Source: Spirometra erinaceieuropaei (Eukaryota > Platyhelminthes > Cestoda > Diphyllobothriidea > Diphyllobothriidae). From it: a DNA stretch of 64,000 bases. The translations under genes and the position numbers were made by a program. The notes beneath the pieces are model-generated. The model was not told the origin of the DNA. It did no database searches and saw only the letters and a list, made by a program, of their open reading frames with translations. Of this stretch, positions 47,531 to 58,439 are shown one piece after another. Within the stretch, counting starts at the first letter, position 1, and every line of letters starts with the position of its first letter. The stretch spans positions 71,603 through 135,602 of the forward strand of contig CACRXP010000659.1 in the NCBI GenBank assembly GCA_902702965.1. The letters run 5' to 3'.

Positions 47531-47831
47531 GCCTATACGTGGAGAATTCCTACCCACATTATCGCTCGGAGTGCATTCAAGGCGCGAATCCTTGAATGCG
47601 CCGCTTTTTAAGCACACACCTCTGAGCACTGCCCTGGTTACTGTTCACAGGAATCCGAGGAATGGAGTTTTTCACGATCCAAGGACTAGCTCCCTCTGCC
47701 ATCTGAAGGAGTTTTAAAATGTTTAAATGGCACCAGGGATCATGATGCTTCAGTTAGCGCTCCTATTTGAGAGGTTTGATTATTTACTGGCTGTATGACC
47801 TTCGTAGTGCTATTTTCTTCGTCCCGTTCAG

Positions 47832-48019
47832 GGTTGCACTCGGTTGCGGACATCTACTGTGAATGTTGCCGTACCGTTCTTGGCTGGAAATATGAGCAGG
47901 CCTTTGAACCGAGTCAAAAGTACAAGGAGGGCAAGTACATCATTGAGCTGGCACACCTTATCAAAGACAATGGGTGGGACTGGTCAGCTTGTGACTCTGA
48001 ACAGCGCAGATTCTGGTGA
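47832..48019 (+). CDS. Yippee-like protein, exon 2
   Basis: It completes codon 92 and encodes residues 92-153, ending at TGA (48017-48019). It begins [12 protein letters not shown], with zinc ligands Cys101 and Cys104. The spacing Cys48-x52-Cys101 is exactly that of the Yippee domain (C-x2-C-x52-C-x2-C). The highly conserved [17 protein letters not shown], then [13 protein letters not shown], follows. A short acidic/basic tail (residues 141-153) extends past the usual end. The acceptor is CCCGTTCAG|GG at 47831/47832. A 3' untranslated region with ATTAAA at 48203 follows. The frame is intact, so the gene is probably functional. Confidence 0.93.
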
Positions 48020-48202
48020 CGTCATCTGGACCTCCCGGCCGACGAGGCTACGTCCACAATGCTCCTCCTTACCTTCTCACACCCATCCTCTCACAGTCCG
48101 TTCCACGTTCCAGTGATAACGAAATGATCGCTTGTACATCTGAACTTTTTTGCTTTGTTTTTTTTTCTTTTCATCGACTTTTCCTGCTCATCCACTTTGT
48201 AC

Positions 48203-48208
48203 ATTAAA
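48203..48208 (+). promoter_or_regulatory. Candidate polyadenylation signal (ATTAAA)
   Basis: The common ATTAAA variant, 184 bases after the Yippee stop codon and preceded by a T-rich 3' untranslated stretch. Confidence 0.6.
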
Positions 48209-48225
48209 TACCGTACTTCGAACTT

Positions 48226-49240
48226 CGCTCATAATGCGAACCCAACAAAGCATTGTCATACTAATCTTATTGCGTTTTGGATGCTTTAAAAGGTGTATAT
48301 ATGCTATTTCTTAAAGACCACAACGGAGACTTATGCGCACAGTCCCATTACTCCAGTTATTCCTTCTTGTCTAGTTTTGATCACCATCACGAAGCTGTGC
48401 GTTGTTACACAGGCTTTTGAACAGTTTAAAACTACAAAACGCTTTCCTCTTATCTTGACACCTGCATAATGCGTGCACGACCTTTTGCCGGTCTACAGGC
48501 CTCAGCTATGATGTTTATGACATTTTGAACACCTACTAATCCGCTCTCTGTGTCATTTTATTTTCTGAATGACAGCTTCTTTTGGTTGCATCATTTTGCA
48601 TTTCTCGTCATGGCAGGCACTTTGCTGTCTGTGTGCAGGGCTAGCTTTGACATGCTTACCTCATCCCATCTATGAGCAGGCTCATCCAGCGGTTTTCTTC
48701 GAGGACTTTCGTACTTTGGTGGTCAGTCATGCCTGGTAATTTGTCTTTAGGCCTTTACCATTGCGTAAGTGACAGAATTCTGGGCTGGAGTCTGGTCTTG
48801 GTCCTTGGGTAATTAAGTTTCATTTGGGAAAGCAACTGTGGCTGGCTACTCAATGTTGTTTTCACAGTTTGATGAAAAAAATTGGGCTAGATGACCACTG
48901 CGAAGAGAATTGGGCGTCGAATGAGTCCTGACAGAGGGCAAATCCACGATTGTCTATCTAGGCAAGTGATGTACTACTCGTGCAGAGTGGATATCGCCGA
49001 GGTAGTTTAAATTTTGTAGAAGCTCAGAAAGGCCATGCCCGCTGGTCTGAAAAGTACCGTTGGAGCGTCCGACCTGAATGGCAATCGGGTTACAGACGAC
49101 CCGACCGCATTCCCGTTAACTATTTCGTCGCAACTCATCCCTACGTGGGTTTACATCTTGTTTGCTTTAAAACAAGTGCAAGCGGTCTTTCCCACCCCTT
49201 GCCTTTCCCCCGTCGGCACGACAGTCAAGTTAGACCTTAG
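48226..49240. other. Unassigned stretch
   Basis: No gene recognised. The last 60 bases (CCCGTCGG, then GACAGTCAAGTTAGACCTTAG) weakly resemble 51145-51215 in the same orientation. They could be LTR remnants flanking the downstream Ty3/gypsy pol, but I could not align the rest. Confidence 0.35.
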
Positions 49241-50810
49241 ACCACCTAGTGTACACTCTGACAATAGACCCTTCCCTGGCTTCGCCAGTGAAGAAATTGA
49301 GGCTTCTCTTGCCGTCGCCACCTTGTTAAAGCACCCGCTCTCAAGATGTTTCTCACTGATGATAGACACTTGGACACGAACCCTTGGTGCGTCTATCTAG
49401 CAATATCTGACAAATCCGGCTCTGTCATTAGCCCCCTATCCACGAGGTTTTCACCAGCACATCTGGCCATAAATACCTCGTCATCTACCTGGGAGCGAAA
49501 CATTTCCGTCACTTCCTTGAAGACCGTAGCCTCGCAAGGGAAGTTAACAACTTGTAGCATATTTCGTAAGTTATCACTGATAAACGTTGCATCAGTGACA
49601 AAGTATGGTGTGGCTGATGTCGCTCCAAACCCTTCGTCTCTGTGCTCAAGCCTTCAAGTGGTGTGGGAATTACCACCACGACCGCTGAACAACGATGAAT
49701 CGGCTAGGCTGACAACGAGGTCCTTGGTCGTGTCCGTATTTTGAACGGCCACCTGACCTCCGGTGACGGCACATTCCTTTGCGTCACCTTACCAACGCAT
49801 CATCCCTTCGTCCAGGTTTGTATACGTCGAGCTGTGTCTTAACCTATTCGCTGAATTACCCACCCCCGATCCGCGAATCCCAGAAACTCCTTGCTGAATG
49901 GTTTGTCTGGGCTGGCATGTTCACAAGGACGTCCACTCTTGGACTCTGGCATGCCTGAACTGCCAGCGAACAAGGTTAGACGTCAAAACGGGTTTCCAAC
50001 TCCCCTTTCCCAGCACCTTTCAGCGACTTTTATTTCAATATCGTAGGCGTCTTACCTCCGTGCAGTGGTTACAAATACCTTGCCTGCATCGATCAGAACA
50101 TCCGCCAGACTAAAGCTAATCCATCTCCGAATATGGCGGGCGAGGCTACCGTCAGTCTCTGGGTCGCTATATTTGCTGCCCCAACTATGGTTACAACTGA
50201 CGGATGCGCCTAATCCGAGTCTACCTTCTTTCAGTCCCTCCTCAGCTTTCAGCGTTCATTCGGACAAAGGCCTACTATCGAGCCGCCAACAGCATGGTCA
50301 AGTGTTTTTATTGTCAACTAAAGACGACCCTGCGTGCTGCAGAGGACACAACGAATTATACTGCCTTCTTCTGGCACTTCTATGCATTTAGGGGGAGGGG
50401 CTGAATCCGGACTTTAAATACAATGTGTTTGAAGTTGTGTTTGGCAATACCAGCTGCCTGCCAGGTGAGATGATCACGCAACCTCCTGCGATGGCAACGC
50501 GAATCGTTGCAACTTCGTGAACTACTGTAAATTCATGCGCCCGCTGCCACCAGTCCCATCGAAAGCTCTACCGTAAAAAGAGACTTGGCTGACTGCGTCC
50601 ACGTCTTCGTTTGGTGTGTCCTTGAGCGCAAACAGTTGAATCGCCGACATGAAGGATCACGCCGGGTGGTCTACTGCAGCACTATGATCTGCCGGAACCT
50701 TCGCCGTGACACAGAGGACATGATCAGTGCGAGTCGGATCAAGACCGCTGTTTTAGAGAAGCCGCCGGACCAGCCTCGGGCAAGCGTGGGCTAGTTTCCC
50801 ACTCCTCTCA
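49241..50810 (+). mobile_element. Ty3/gypsy pol remnant (CsRn1-like): RNase H, integrase, C-terminal tail
   Basis: Plus-strand blocks in order: a SLAVATLLKHPLSRCFSLMI and DTWTRTLGAS start of RNase H (49290-49400); LGAKHFRHFLEDRSL (about 49490); the integrase zinc-finger pair in ACLNCQRTR (49950-49970); a VTTDG catalytic Asp near 50195; and the AANSMVKCF block (50280-50310), where the catalytic Glu of MVERF is Lys (codon 50300-50302). The C-terminal tail (50585-50794) reads LADCVHVFVW, later SASRIKTAVLEKPP, as in CsRn1/Kabuki-type elements. RT, protease and gag are missing. Frameshifts and the lost Glu make it inactive. Confidence 0.8.
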
Positions 50811-50940
50811 GCCTGAAATCTGTCTGGTCTCACTGTCACTGAACGCAATCTATTCAGCATCACCGAGGCTCGCAGCATTCGTAGCGGTTGTCGTTCATAC
50901 ACATCTCCTCTGCCGTTATTTTCACGTCGTGCTCGGCTTA

Positions 50941-50960
50941 TTTGGGGGTACTGTGGCCTG
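50941..50960 (+). other. Candidate polypurine-like tract and start of 3' LTR
   Basis: TTTGGGGGTAC is followed by TGTGG at 50952. A G-rich tract just before TG is where a Ty3/gypsy 3' LTR would start, about 150 bases after the pol tail. The LTR's end and its partner are not established. Confidence 0.3.
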
Positions 50961-51259
50961 CATTTTGTCGTATTTCTTAATTTTACACTGCTTTTTATGG
51001 CCATTGCGTCTGTCGTGCATTTAAAAACTTTGTTATTGTTCAGTTTCGTTTGAATCTATGCTTTCTAACATTGTGAGGCGTCTGTTTCCCTTGCGCCATA
51101 ACGCGTGTAGTTAGCCAATGGCCGAATCCTTCTCGTGTCTTGTCTTTTCTCCCGTCGGGCGTTGGAAAAATCGAGGGACCTGCAGGCAGGACAGTTAAGT
51201 TTGACCTAGGACGACTCATACGTCTTATCGTGGAATCAGACCAATGATCACTCCTGGTT

Positions 51260-52891
51260 AGCCAACTACCAATACCCTCATCAAGGAGGTCTATTGGTTT
51301 TGTAAACAACCCCTCTACGCCTACGTGTATGTGGTGAGTACTAATCTGCGAATCATTGTGTGGACTTAGGGTGTTATTGGTTTGTGGTGTCGATTGGACT
51401 CGAAGTTCATGGGCACAGTACAAAAGATGTCTGCATTGCGCGCTGGGAATAGGCATTTCTGTTTTGCAGTGACGGTCCTGGTTCACAGTCCGCACGGCGA
51501 TCGCATGGGGAGGAGTAAGTAACGGAGGCGTATACCGCTGGCAACGGCAAGGGTGACTTGAATGACCATTCGTAACGGCATGGCTGCCATTGGTCGGCGA
51601 TACTTCAACGTCAGACTGGAAGAGCCTCAGATTTGAACCGAATCATTTGATTATCCAGTCCTTTAGTCCAACGAGCTCTCGATTGAGCGAGGGGCTCAGG
51701 TCACATCAGCGGCAATTGGCAGTATTCAAACTTAACGGGGTCGGTATTAATCGACCTGTCCCGAAGACAGAGAAGATGACCTGTTAACTACTTTCCCAAG
51801 TGTCTGGAAGTTGTGTTCGACCGGCCGACAATTGCGGATGTGCTAAGAAAGTCTATCTCAACATTCCTGGCCTTGGCAATAAAAGTTTGCACAAAACATG
51901 ACACTTAAAGTCTCATTTCGACAAGGTCTGCTTCCTTGAGACCAACGGAATTTGCCGACACACTGAAACGACTGTCAACTACTGTAGAGAAAATAAATGC
52001 TTTAGTGATTTTGCTGTCTGGGAAGAAACCCTAGTCCCCATTCGTTAAAACATCAAAACATATTTCAATAACAGTGGAGTTTATTGAAAATGCTCGAAGC
52101 TTCAGTCAGCGCTTAATCTGCAGAGATCACACCGGACTACCTCATGCTCCCATGGATTAGATGCACTCAATAAAAGTTTGATGAGATCGTCTAAACATTA
52201 TTGTCAATGTCACTGCTTATAATAACAATTCTTCGTTCGGTTCGCGTGAAAAGTATATTTATCAAAGGATTACTTACAGTCTGAATTCTCCAAGACAGCG
52301 GACGTTTAACAGAAACTGTACTTGCATGAATGCAGAATTAAAGACCTGGACTCCGACTCACTTTGACTTTTTCTTTTCAAACACTACTAGGATGAGAAAG
52401 CCAGTCTTGCTTCCCCGCGCCCCTTCAGAACACTAGCAGGCAATATTTATCCACAAAGTTAGCCACGGCTATTGCTCATAGTGCTTTTGTAATCCACAAT
52501 TTCGTTTAGATTCAAGAACTGTTCCCCAATGCGGGGACTGACGCGTTCTGGCCAGTTTCCCTTGATCAAATCGAGAAACGTGGTAATGAATAGCTTACTA
52601 TGCGGTCACAAGTTAAAATATCACTAAGCGAACTTAGGACTCAAAGGCCTAATACCATCCTGGTGTTCGCACGCCTTCCTTCTGAAAGGTCAGCATAAAA
52701 CACCAAAACCAGGAAGTACAAAAGAGTAGTCTATATTTCACACAATAGCACGTTGTTGAGGCAAGATGTTTTGCGAAAACGTACATAAAACCCAAATAAC
52801 CACTAAGAATCGCATGGAGCAGTCATTAAGCTTACTACTCGGAGACAGTGTCCATCCTCCTATGGTATAACGATTCAAAATGTCAGCTTAT
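51260..52891. other. Unassigned stretch
   Basis: No gene, RNA or repeat recognised. The 151-codon minus frame ending at 51040 overlaps the presumed LTR area and has no domain. Confidence 0.4.
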
Positions 52892-52921
52892 GAAGAAGGA
52901 GACACGATCGCCGGGACAAGA

Positions 52922-52980
52922 GCTTTATTAGCCTGACGTTTCGGATTCCTACTCGAATCCATCATCAGAGACAAAAAAGC
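52922..52980 (-). ncRNA. Hammerhead ribozyme motif, Penelope-like copy 3
   Basis: Minus strand: GCTTTTTTGTCT, then CTGATGA (52962-52968), a perfect stem II GGATTC (52955-52960) with GAATCC (52943-52948) and a 6-base loop, then GAAA (52939-52942), CGTC, and AGGCTAATAAAGC. GCTTT and AAAGC pair as an outer stem I, and CT/AG pair next to the core, with an internal loop between. All core bases of a type I hammerhead are present. Stem III is minimal. Cleavage after CGTC would fall just before the AATAAAGC block. Confidence 0.7.
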
Positions 52981-53270
52981 AGAAATGGGTGGTTGTTGCA
53001 CAAGGGGCTGCGGTATTTATAGGATGCAGTAGCCATGCTACCGCATACCTATGAACATTCACGGCTCCCCTCTTTCATCCGGGATCGTCGCACTTAGTGT
53101 GATCATTGCTTGATGGCCGACATTCGAGTCGATAATTGCTGCAATTTCATCACGTGCGTTGAATGTTGGCGTGATGATTGCTCGACCATCTGACGCACCG
53201 ACCCCGGTGTTGGGAAAAGTGTTCACGTCTGCCCTCCCCGCATGGCTTGTTACTCCGCCTAGGCGAAGTT

Positions 53271-53720
53271 TTAGCACGGAGTATGGAGTCGGAAGATCGT
53301 TGCACTTGTTGATGGACTGGGGCCAGTAAACCATGATTCCAGTAGCTCCCGGCTCACACGGTTGTCACCTCTTGCGAGAATTTCGGCCCCGTCGGATTTG
53401 AATGTGTGGCCGGATCTCGTCGAATAAGCCGCAATTTGAGAGCTGGCGTCATTTCTGCGCACCGCTGCCGCGTGTTCGGCCATTCTCGTTCGGAGCTGTC
53501 TTCCGGTTTCTCCGACGTAGTTGCTTTGTCCGCAACTGCACCAGATCCGATAAACGACTCCAGACGTTTCTTGCCGTGGCAGTGGGTCTTTCGGTTTCAT
53601 GACCAGACGCCTGATGGTTGCCTCCGGTCTGTGTGCCACTCCAACCCCAAGTGGTGCGAGAAGGCGACCGACAGCTTCCGAAACGTTCTTGACATACGGA
53701 AGTGCCCGAACGGACACCAA
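53271..53720 (-). CDS. GIY-YIG endonuclease domain of a Penelope-like element
   Basis: A 149-codon open frame. Residues 1-50 are the linker from the reverse transcriptase (YVKNVSEAVGRLLAPLG). The nuclease follows: GVVY (54-57, the GIY position), WCSCG with Cys61 and Cys63, YVGETGR (68-74, the YIG position with the catalytic-region Arg74), RMAEH (79-83), and H105 in SGHTF, ending near NRVSRELLESW (120-130). Cys and His residues placed this way fit the zinc-binding insertion known from Penelope-like endonucleases. The enzyme would nick target DNA for reverse transcription. The frame lacks its RT partner, and the first Met is probably not a native start, so independent expression is doubtful. 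Confidence 0.8.
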   Translation of the reverse strand: MVSVRALPYVKNVSEAVGRLLAPLGVGVAHRPEATIRRLVMKPKDPLPRQETSGVVYRIWCSCGQSNYVGETGRQLRTRMAEHAAAVRRNDASSQIAAYSTRSGHTFKSDGAEILARGDNRVSRELLESWFTGPSPSTSATIFRLHTPC

Positions 53721-53739
53721 ATTATGGTTAAAATAAAAA

Positions 53740-55180
53740 GCATCAGATACAGGTAGCGCTCAAATTTGCAACTGGTTTAGACATTTGGAAGAGTTAGCTA
53801 CTTCAATAGAAAAGAAGTTATCTGAAAAGTCTCGTATGCCATTTGTGACTCGGTCTTGCGGCCAGGATGGAAAATCCGCCTCCACTTGTATCCGTAAACA
53901 TCAGTTATCAATAATGATGCGCAATTATTCTATTTGGCCATACAAACACTGGACCTTGGACGTAGTTTTGCATCGGGAAATCTTGCATCGTTGGCGCCCG
54001 CCCATTAGAGGAAGTTCGGGAATTCCCAGATTTAACGGACTCGCGTATGATGTATCGATCTGGAAGCCAAAAAGTATAATTCTGAAAAACAAATGGAGAC
54101 GAATACAGCCAATCCCGAAGGACTAAAGGGATGCGATGGACGCGTATTAGCGCAAGCTTCAACCAACCACAGAAGCGTTCGTCAGACACGATTAAGGAGT
54201 TAAAGGTTTTGTACATTGCCCATACGTCTGACGACTGAATGAGAAACCAGTTCCGAAAAGTTATACAGTAAAAGTTTCATTCCCAGATATGTTGAGTCCT
54301 TCCTAATAAAGTCTCTTAGGACGCTTGCTTTTCGATAAATATATACTTATATATGCAAAATATCTACACCAGACAGACATTGCTGTGGCAAAACTCACGT
54401 TTAATTTTTTTTTCACTTAAAAGTTCCCTTTCCAACCCGCTGGTTCGCTGTATTCGATATTTTGAAAGTGAACTAACAAGAATTCATTAATTTGGAATTT
54501 TTTCTGCTCTATCACTAAGAAATATATATTTTTTTCCAAGCACACGCTAGAGCAAGTAGCCAAAATTAGGCTCGGTTAGGTCGGACTGTTAAGTGTGTAC
54601 TTGGGGTGCAGTTTGAAACAAAATGGCCTCACTTCATCCCAGTGAAAGTTATTGTTTAAATGAGGACAGTCCTCCAGAAAAACACCTCATCCGAGGGCTG
54701 ACTGCGTTTCCAGGTACTTTTAACGAGACTTCTACATAGGGCTTATAATTTTTTTCTTTGTGCCGGGGCATTTGCGGTGTTGTCCTTAAGTATTGTCTTA
54801 GCGGCAAAAAGAGACGATGGCTGTGAACTTTCGAAATGTGCATATTTTATAAAAGGACAATCTTATGAATGATCAAGTTTTACTAGCTAGAAAACAGTCC
54901 TTAACGATAAAACGACCGAGGGAAACACGCTTAAAATAACCCCTAACACACACGCCGATGGGACAGATAGTCGGTTACAGGTCCGACGTATCACAAAAAT
55001 GCTAAGACTACCCCCTCAGAATTTCAATTTCTTATGAAGGACTGACAAATAAACTAGTTAGAAGTAGAGAACAGCTTCAGCATGTCCATAATAACATGCC
55101 GAGGTGTATTCTTCCGCTGCTCATATTTCATTGTTGTTTCTTCGAAAATTGGGGGGACCTTTTCTTAATGGTTGGCTATT
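53740..55180. other. Unassigned stretch
   Basis: No recognisable gene. Overlapping frames on opposite strands at 53785-54216 show no domain. Confidence 0.4.
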
Positions 55181-55224
55181 AAGGACTGACTGCGCCATCG
55201 AGATCTGCAACGGAGGGGAATCGG

Positions 55225-55410
55225 AATTTAGGCAGGATGGTATTGCTAATAAAGACAGGGGAGACTGGAGTGGCCATTTCTGGCTTGTTAGTCGTCGTTA
55301 GCCTGCTATACCTAACCCCGAAGTGTGGAACAACTGGGTCTCTATCCCGCGACCTGTAAGTTAGGAGTCTAACGTCTCTAACCACTGAGCCACGGGCTCG
55401 TTGTCCTGCC
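55225..55410 (-). repeat. tRNA-derived SINE, copy 2
   Basis: On the minus strand a canonical box A, TGGCTCAGTGG (55382-55392), is followed by a box B-like GGGATAGAGACCC (55336-55348). The body continues with ACTAACAAGCCAGAAATGG, then CCAGTCTCCCCTGTC. It aligns with copy 1 at 1828-1985. The tRNA head reads GAGCCCGTGGCTCAG..GGTTAGAG, typical of pol III-derived SINEs. An intact box A and near-intact box B make this the better preserved copy. Confidence 0.7.
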
Positions 55411-55540
55411 GATTTCGATCGGGAATGTACAATGGTGGAGGGGCGCTCACTGAATTTTCTTAAGGAACTCACTCGTCCCGCTGTGCCCTACGGGCACTTT
55501 CTCGATCCTAACCAGCAGCCGCACAGCGACACACGATATA

Positions 55541-55612
55541 ATCAGAATGGTATTACCGACAAAGACAGGGGAGACTGGGATGGACATTTTTGGTTTCTTA
55601 TCCGTCGTCAGC
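55541..55612 (-). repeat. SINE body fragment
   Basis: The block AATGGTATTACCGACAAAGA, then CAGGGGAGACTGG (plus-strand reading) repeats the tail of the SINE at 55225-55290 in the same orientation, 0.3 kb away. The tRNA head is missing. Confidence 0.6.
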
Positions 55613-55679
55613 CGCTGCGCGGCTGCTCGTTAGACTCGATAGAGAGCCCGTAAAGCACAACAGGACGAGTGAGTTCCGT

Positions 55680-58190
55680 AAAATCGATCGGTGGGCACTC
55701 CTCTACGAATTCGCATTTAGTCAGTTAGACGAGCTAATTTAATCTAAAATAACGAATCTGCGAGTTGACTAATAAGCGACCATTGGCGAGTGTGTTTATT
55801 TTGGCTCCAGAACTAAAAGACGATTCCACTTAAACATGATTGAGGAAGTGCAGAGATTTCATGCCATATTACTTGACGTTTTCAGATTAGGCTTCTTGAA
55901 TAATGCGATGAGCGTGTTTTTCAACACATCACTGCAGAAAGTCAACGTGCTCTCCCGATAAACCACCTTAAATTGCATAAATCAGCTTGTCATCTTGACT
56001 ACAGGACAATATACAATGAGCTGTTTTGCATACTAACTGCAAGTACTTTCCTCAGACCAAATGACCCCATCGTGGAGATGAACATTTTGCAAAAGATGTG
56101 ACCGGGTGAATTCTTCCAACACGGTTAGCATCAGGCGAATTTTAATCACTGCAACCAATTAACTCTCGTTTGCGATGGCAGTCGAAAGCATCATTTTGGT
56201 ATGACGTTTCACATAGGGTCGTCGACGGCAAGTCTGTTACTTATATAGCACTTTCACGGACAAATGCTTCATGGACTAGTGACAACGCGGTATGCTGAAA
56301 TCTTCCTTGTAGTTGTTTAGAAAGTTCCTCACACTATAAACAGACATCTCATTCTTGATAAGTCTACATAGGTTCAGTAAAGGTGGTTGCGCAATTTCCG
56401 CCTGCGTAGTTGTTGTGCCGACTCTAAGCACTTATGCCTTAACAGCGACAAGCGAAATGCATTTAGGACCAGGTAATTTTGGTTTTAACGATGTCTTAAG
56501 CTATGTGGAATAAGAGCCAAGTGATCCTGCATGACGAAAAAAACCATTGCTAAGACCGTTACCTCGGGCGAATCAAAAAATGGGCAGGGTAGAAATCGGA
56601 ATTTTTTTAAAATCAGCAAAGACTCCAGTACTGCAACATCGTAGATTTAAGGATTTGCTCTGGTGACATAAATTGGTGAAGGTTTGTTTGCAAGGCGGTA
56701 AGGTTTATCTTGGTTCATGTTATGTAAGTAAATGTACAGTCCTGTGCTTGAAGTGTGCTGACGGCCGCGAGATGACTGCCTTCAAAGCATCTTCTTGAAT
56801 GTGTTGCGTTCTCATATGAGTTCAGAGCAGGCAACATTTAATTAGAAGTAAAGGTCGTCTTAAGCAGTTGGGCAGCCTACCGCTAAGGTTGAAAAGACCG
56901 TTTAAAGAGCAATTTAAATATACGCAGGTAAAAAGTGTCCTGCCGCCAGCCTGGTTTTTCAAGAAGGCAGGGGCTTCAATCGCCCAACTTTCTCTTTTTC
57001 TGGTAAGTAAGTCTGAAATAGCGATTACAGTCTCTTTTGTCTTGATCAACGACGTCTCTCTGTAACTAATTATCCTTCGCTGTATAGCAAGTGGCGGTAG
57101 CTCTGAACCACATTATGAGAAGCCAATATTGCTGCCCGCGCTCGGTCCCAGTCCCCGTTCTCTGATAATTCGAAGAATTTGACCCAAGCTAGACGGTCGG
57201 CTGTTGGCCGAAAGTTATCGCTTGGTTTTCTTCGCATCAGTACAGAAGACAAACAATAGAGCTTGCAATTGTCCCTGAAAGGGCTACCGTTTCGCCCGGA
57301 AAAAGGAGTCTAGCAACGATGTATGAGAAATCCCCGACAGCTTTCGGACGCTTGTTGGAAAAATGCACTGGTTGTTGGAGTAATGTGGAGATTTAAAAGC
57401 TTAGGTCGAAACCAATCATATTCACCGCTGTCTGCATCTCGACTACCCTGAAATCTGCAATTGGTCAAGCTAAATAAACAGTTCTTGAAACGGCTGATAT
57501 AATAGTCATAAGTGGGGTAAATTTTGCTAGCAGAAACAGGCCTAGCAACACTAAGGATTCTCCTGAATTCAAATCAAACTTCCCTCGACTTTCTACTGAG
57601 CTTATTCATTGCTTGCATTTTTGAACCTGCTCATGCACAGAATGAGCAGATGTGAGTATTTGGAGGGAAAAACATGAAGGCAGTTTGGTCGACAATTTAC
57701 CTTTTTACTATTATCACAAGCGTTTTTCTGCTAGTGTTTGTTCGCATGAAAATGGCGTGTACCGGTGTACCCTGATTGCTCCACGGAAGTGAGCTAACCC
57801 GCTCTGCTTTGAAGCTAAAGGGTCTACAGCCCACGCAGGCAGTGGTATGAAGACTAGCAATTAATAATTGATAAGTCAATATCGACAAAGGTAGGGACAT
57901 TGAATGACATATTCCCGAGTCATTTGTCCGCATAAACCAGCGGAGCTCCAAACTCTGGTTGTAGTCAGAATGGGCCAATATATGGCACTCTCATGTAGCC
58001 AACTACTTTCGATTACAGTTTATATGATGCGAACCCGTTACGGTCGTCCTGAGAACGTTATTTGTCCCCAAAACGGGCTAAACGGTAGATGCGCTGGACC
58101 AATCCGGGGGCCATATCGGGCTCTGGCAGGCGTTATCGGAATGCGCAGCATAACACACGCCAATATTTTGGGGTGAGGTGGCAGACTTAG
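55680..58190. other. Unassigned stretch
   Basis: No gene, RNA or repeat recognised. Short frames near 57697-58176 match no family. Confidence 0.4.
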
Positions 58191-58194
58191 TCAC

Positions 58195-58435
58195 TGGCAG
58201 AGGTCGCGCATATTGATATCCCCAACGCGCCCATTTTTGTTGTTGGCAAAATTCTGGTCCTTTGTTGTGTGGACCAAAGGGTGTGGAATGGAGCGCCAAA
58301 GTGTGGGCTCGGCCATGTAGTCCACCTGCGCCCTTCCACGTCTCCGGTCTTCCCAACTCTGCCTTGACAACGGGTCCAGGTGAGGAAGGAGGAGGGAGTG
58401 CGGTAGATGCAGTGCAAGTCTACTACCACTATAAA
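58195..58435. repeat. Dispersed repeat, copy 2 of 2
   Basis: Aligns with 3170-3440 in the same orientation (see that entry). A block just downstream (near 58450, CGTGCCTGCTTCAC) also matches positions 10-23 at the left edge of the window, suggesting a further partial copy extends off that edge. Confidence 0.6.
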
Positions 58436-58439
58436 CTAT

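Larger units (their letters stand above)
42136..47831 (+). other. Intron of the Yippee-like gene (5.7 kb)
   Basis: Bounded by GT (42136) and by AG at 47830-47831 after TCCCGTTC. It holds three trinucleotide tracts, a mariner remnant on the opposite strand, and otherwise unassigned DNA. A 122-codon plus frame at 43800-44168 begins MVKT like the Yippee exon, but the resemblance stops after 12 bases. A hairpin, GCATTCAAGG with CCTTGAATGC, is at 47573-47599. Confidence 0.85.
52892..53735 (-). mobile_element. Penelope-like element, 5'-truncated, intact GIY-YIG (copy 3)
   Basis: On the minus strand the copy starts near 53735 inside the linker after the RT, keeps the whole endonuclease frame (53271-53720), and continues with a 380-base untranslated end carrying a hammerhead motif and AATAAAGC. 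The same 3' segment occurs in copies 1 and 2. Truncation at the 5' side is usual for Penelope-like insertions. It is the least damaged copy here. Confidence 0.85.

Noticed and set aside
47573..47599. Perfect 10-bp hairpin as a possible mariner terminus or terminator
   Set aside because: Does not resemble mariner ends and has no partner at the other side of the transposase remnant.
51040..51495. 151-codon minus-strand frame
   Set aside because: Overlaps the presumed LTR region of the Ty3/gypsy remnant and has no domain.
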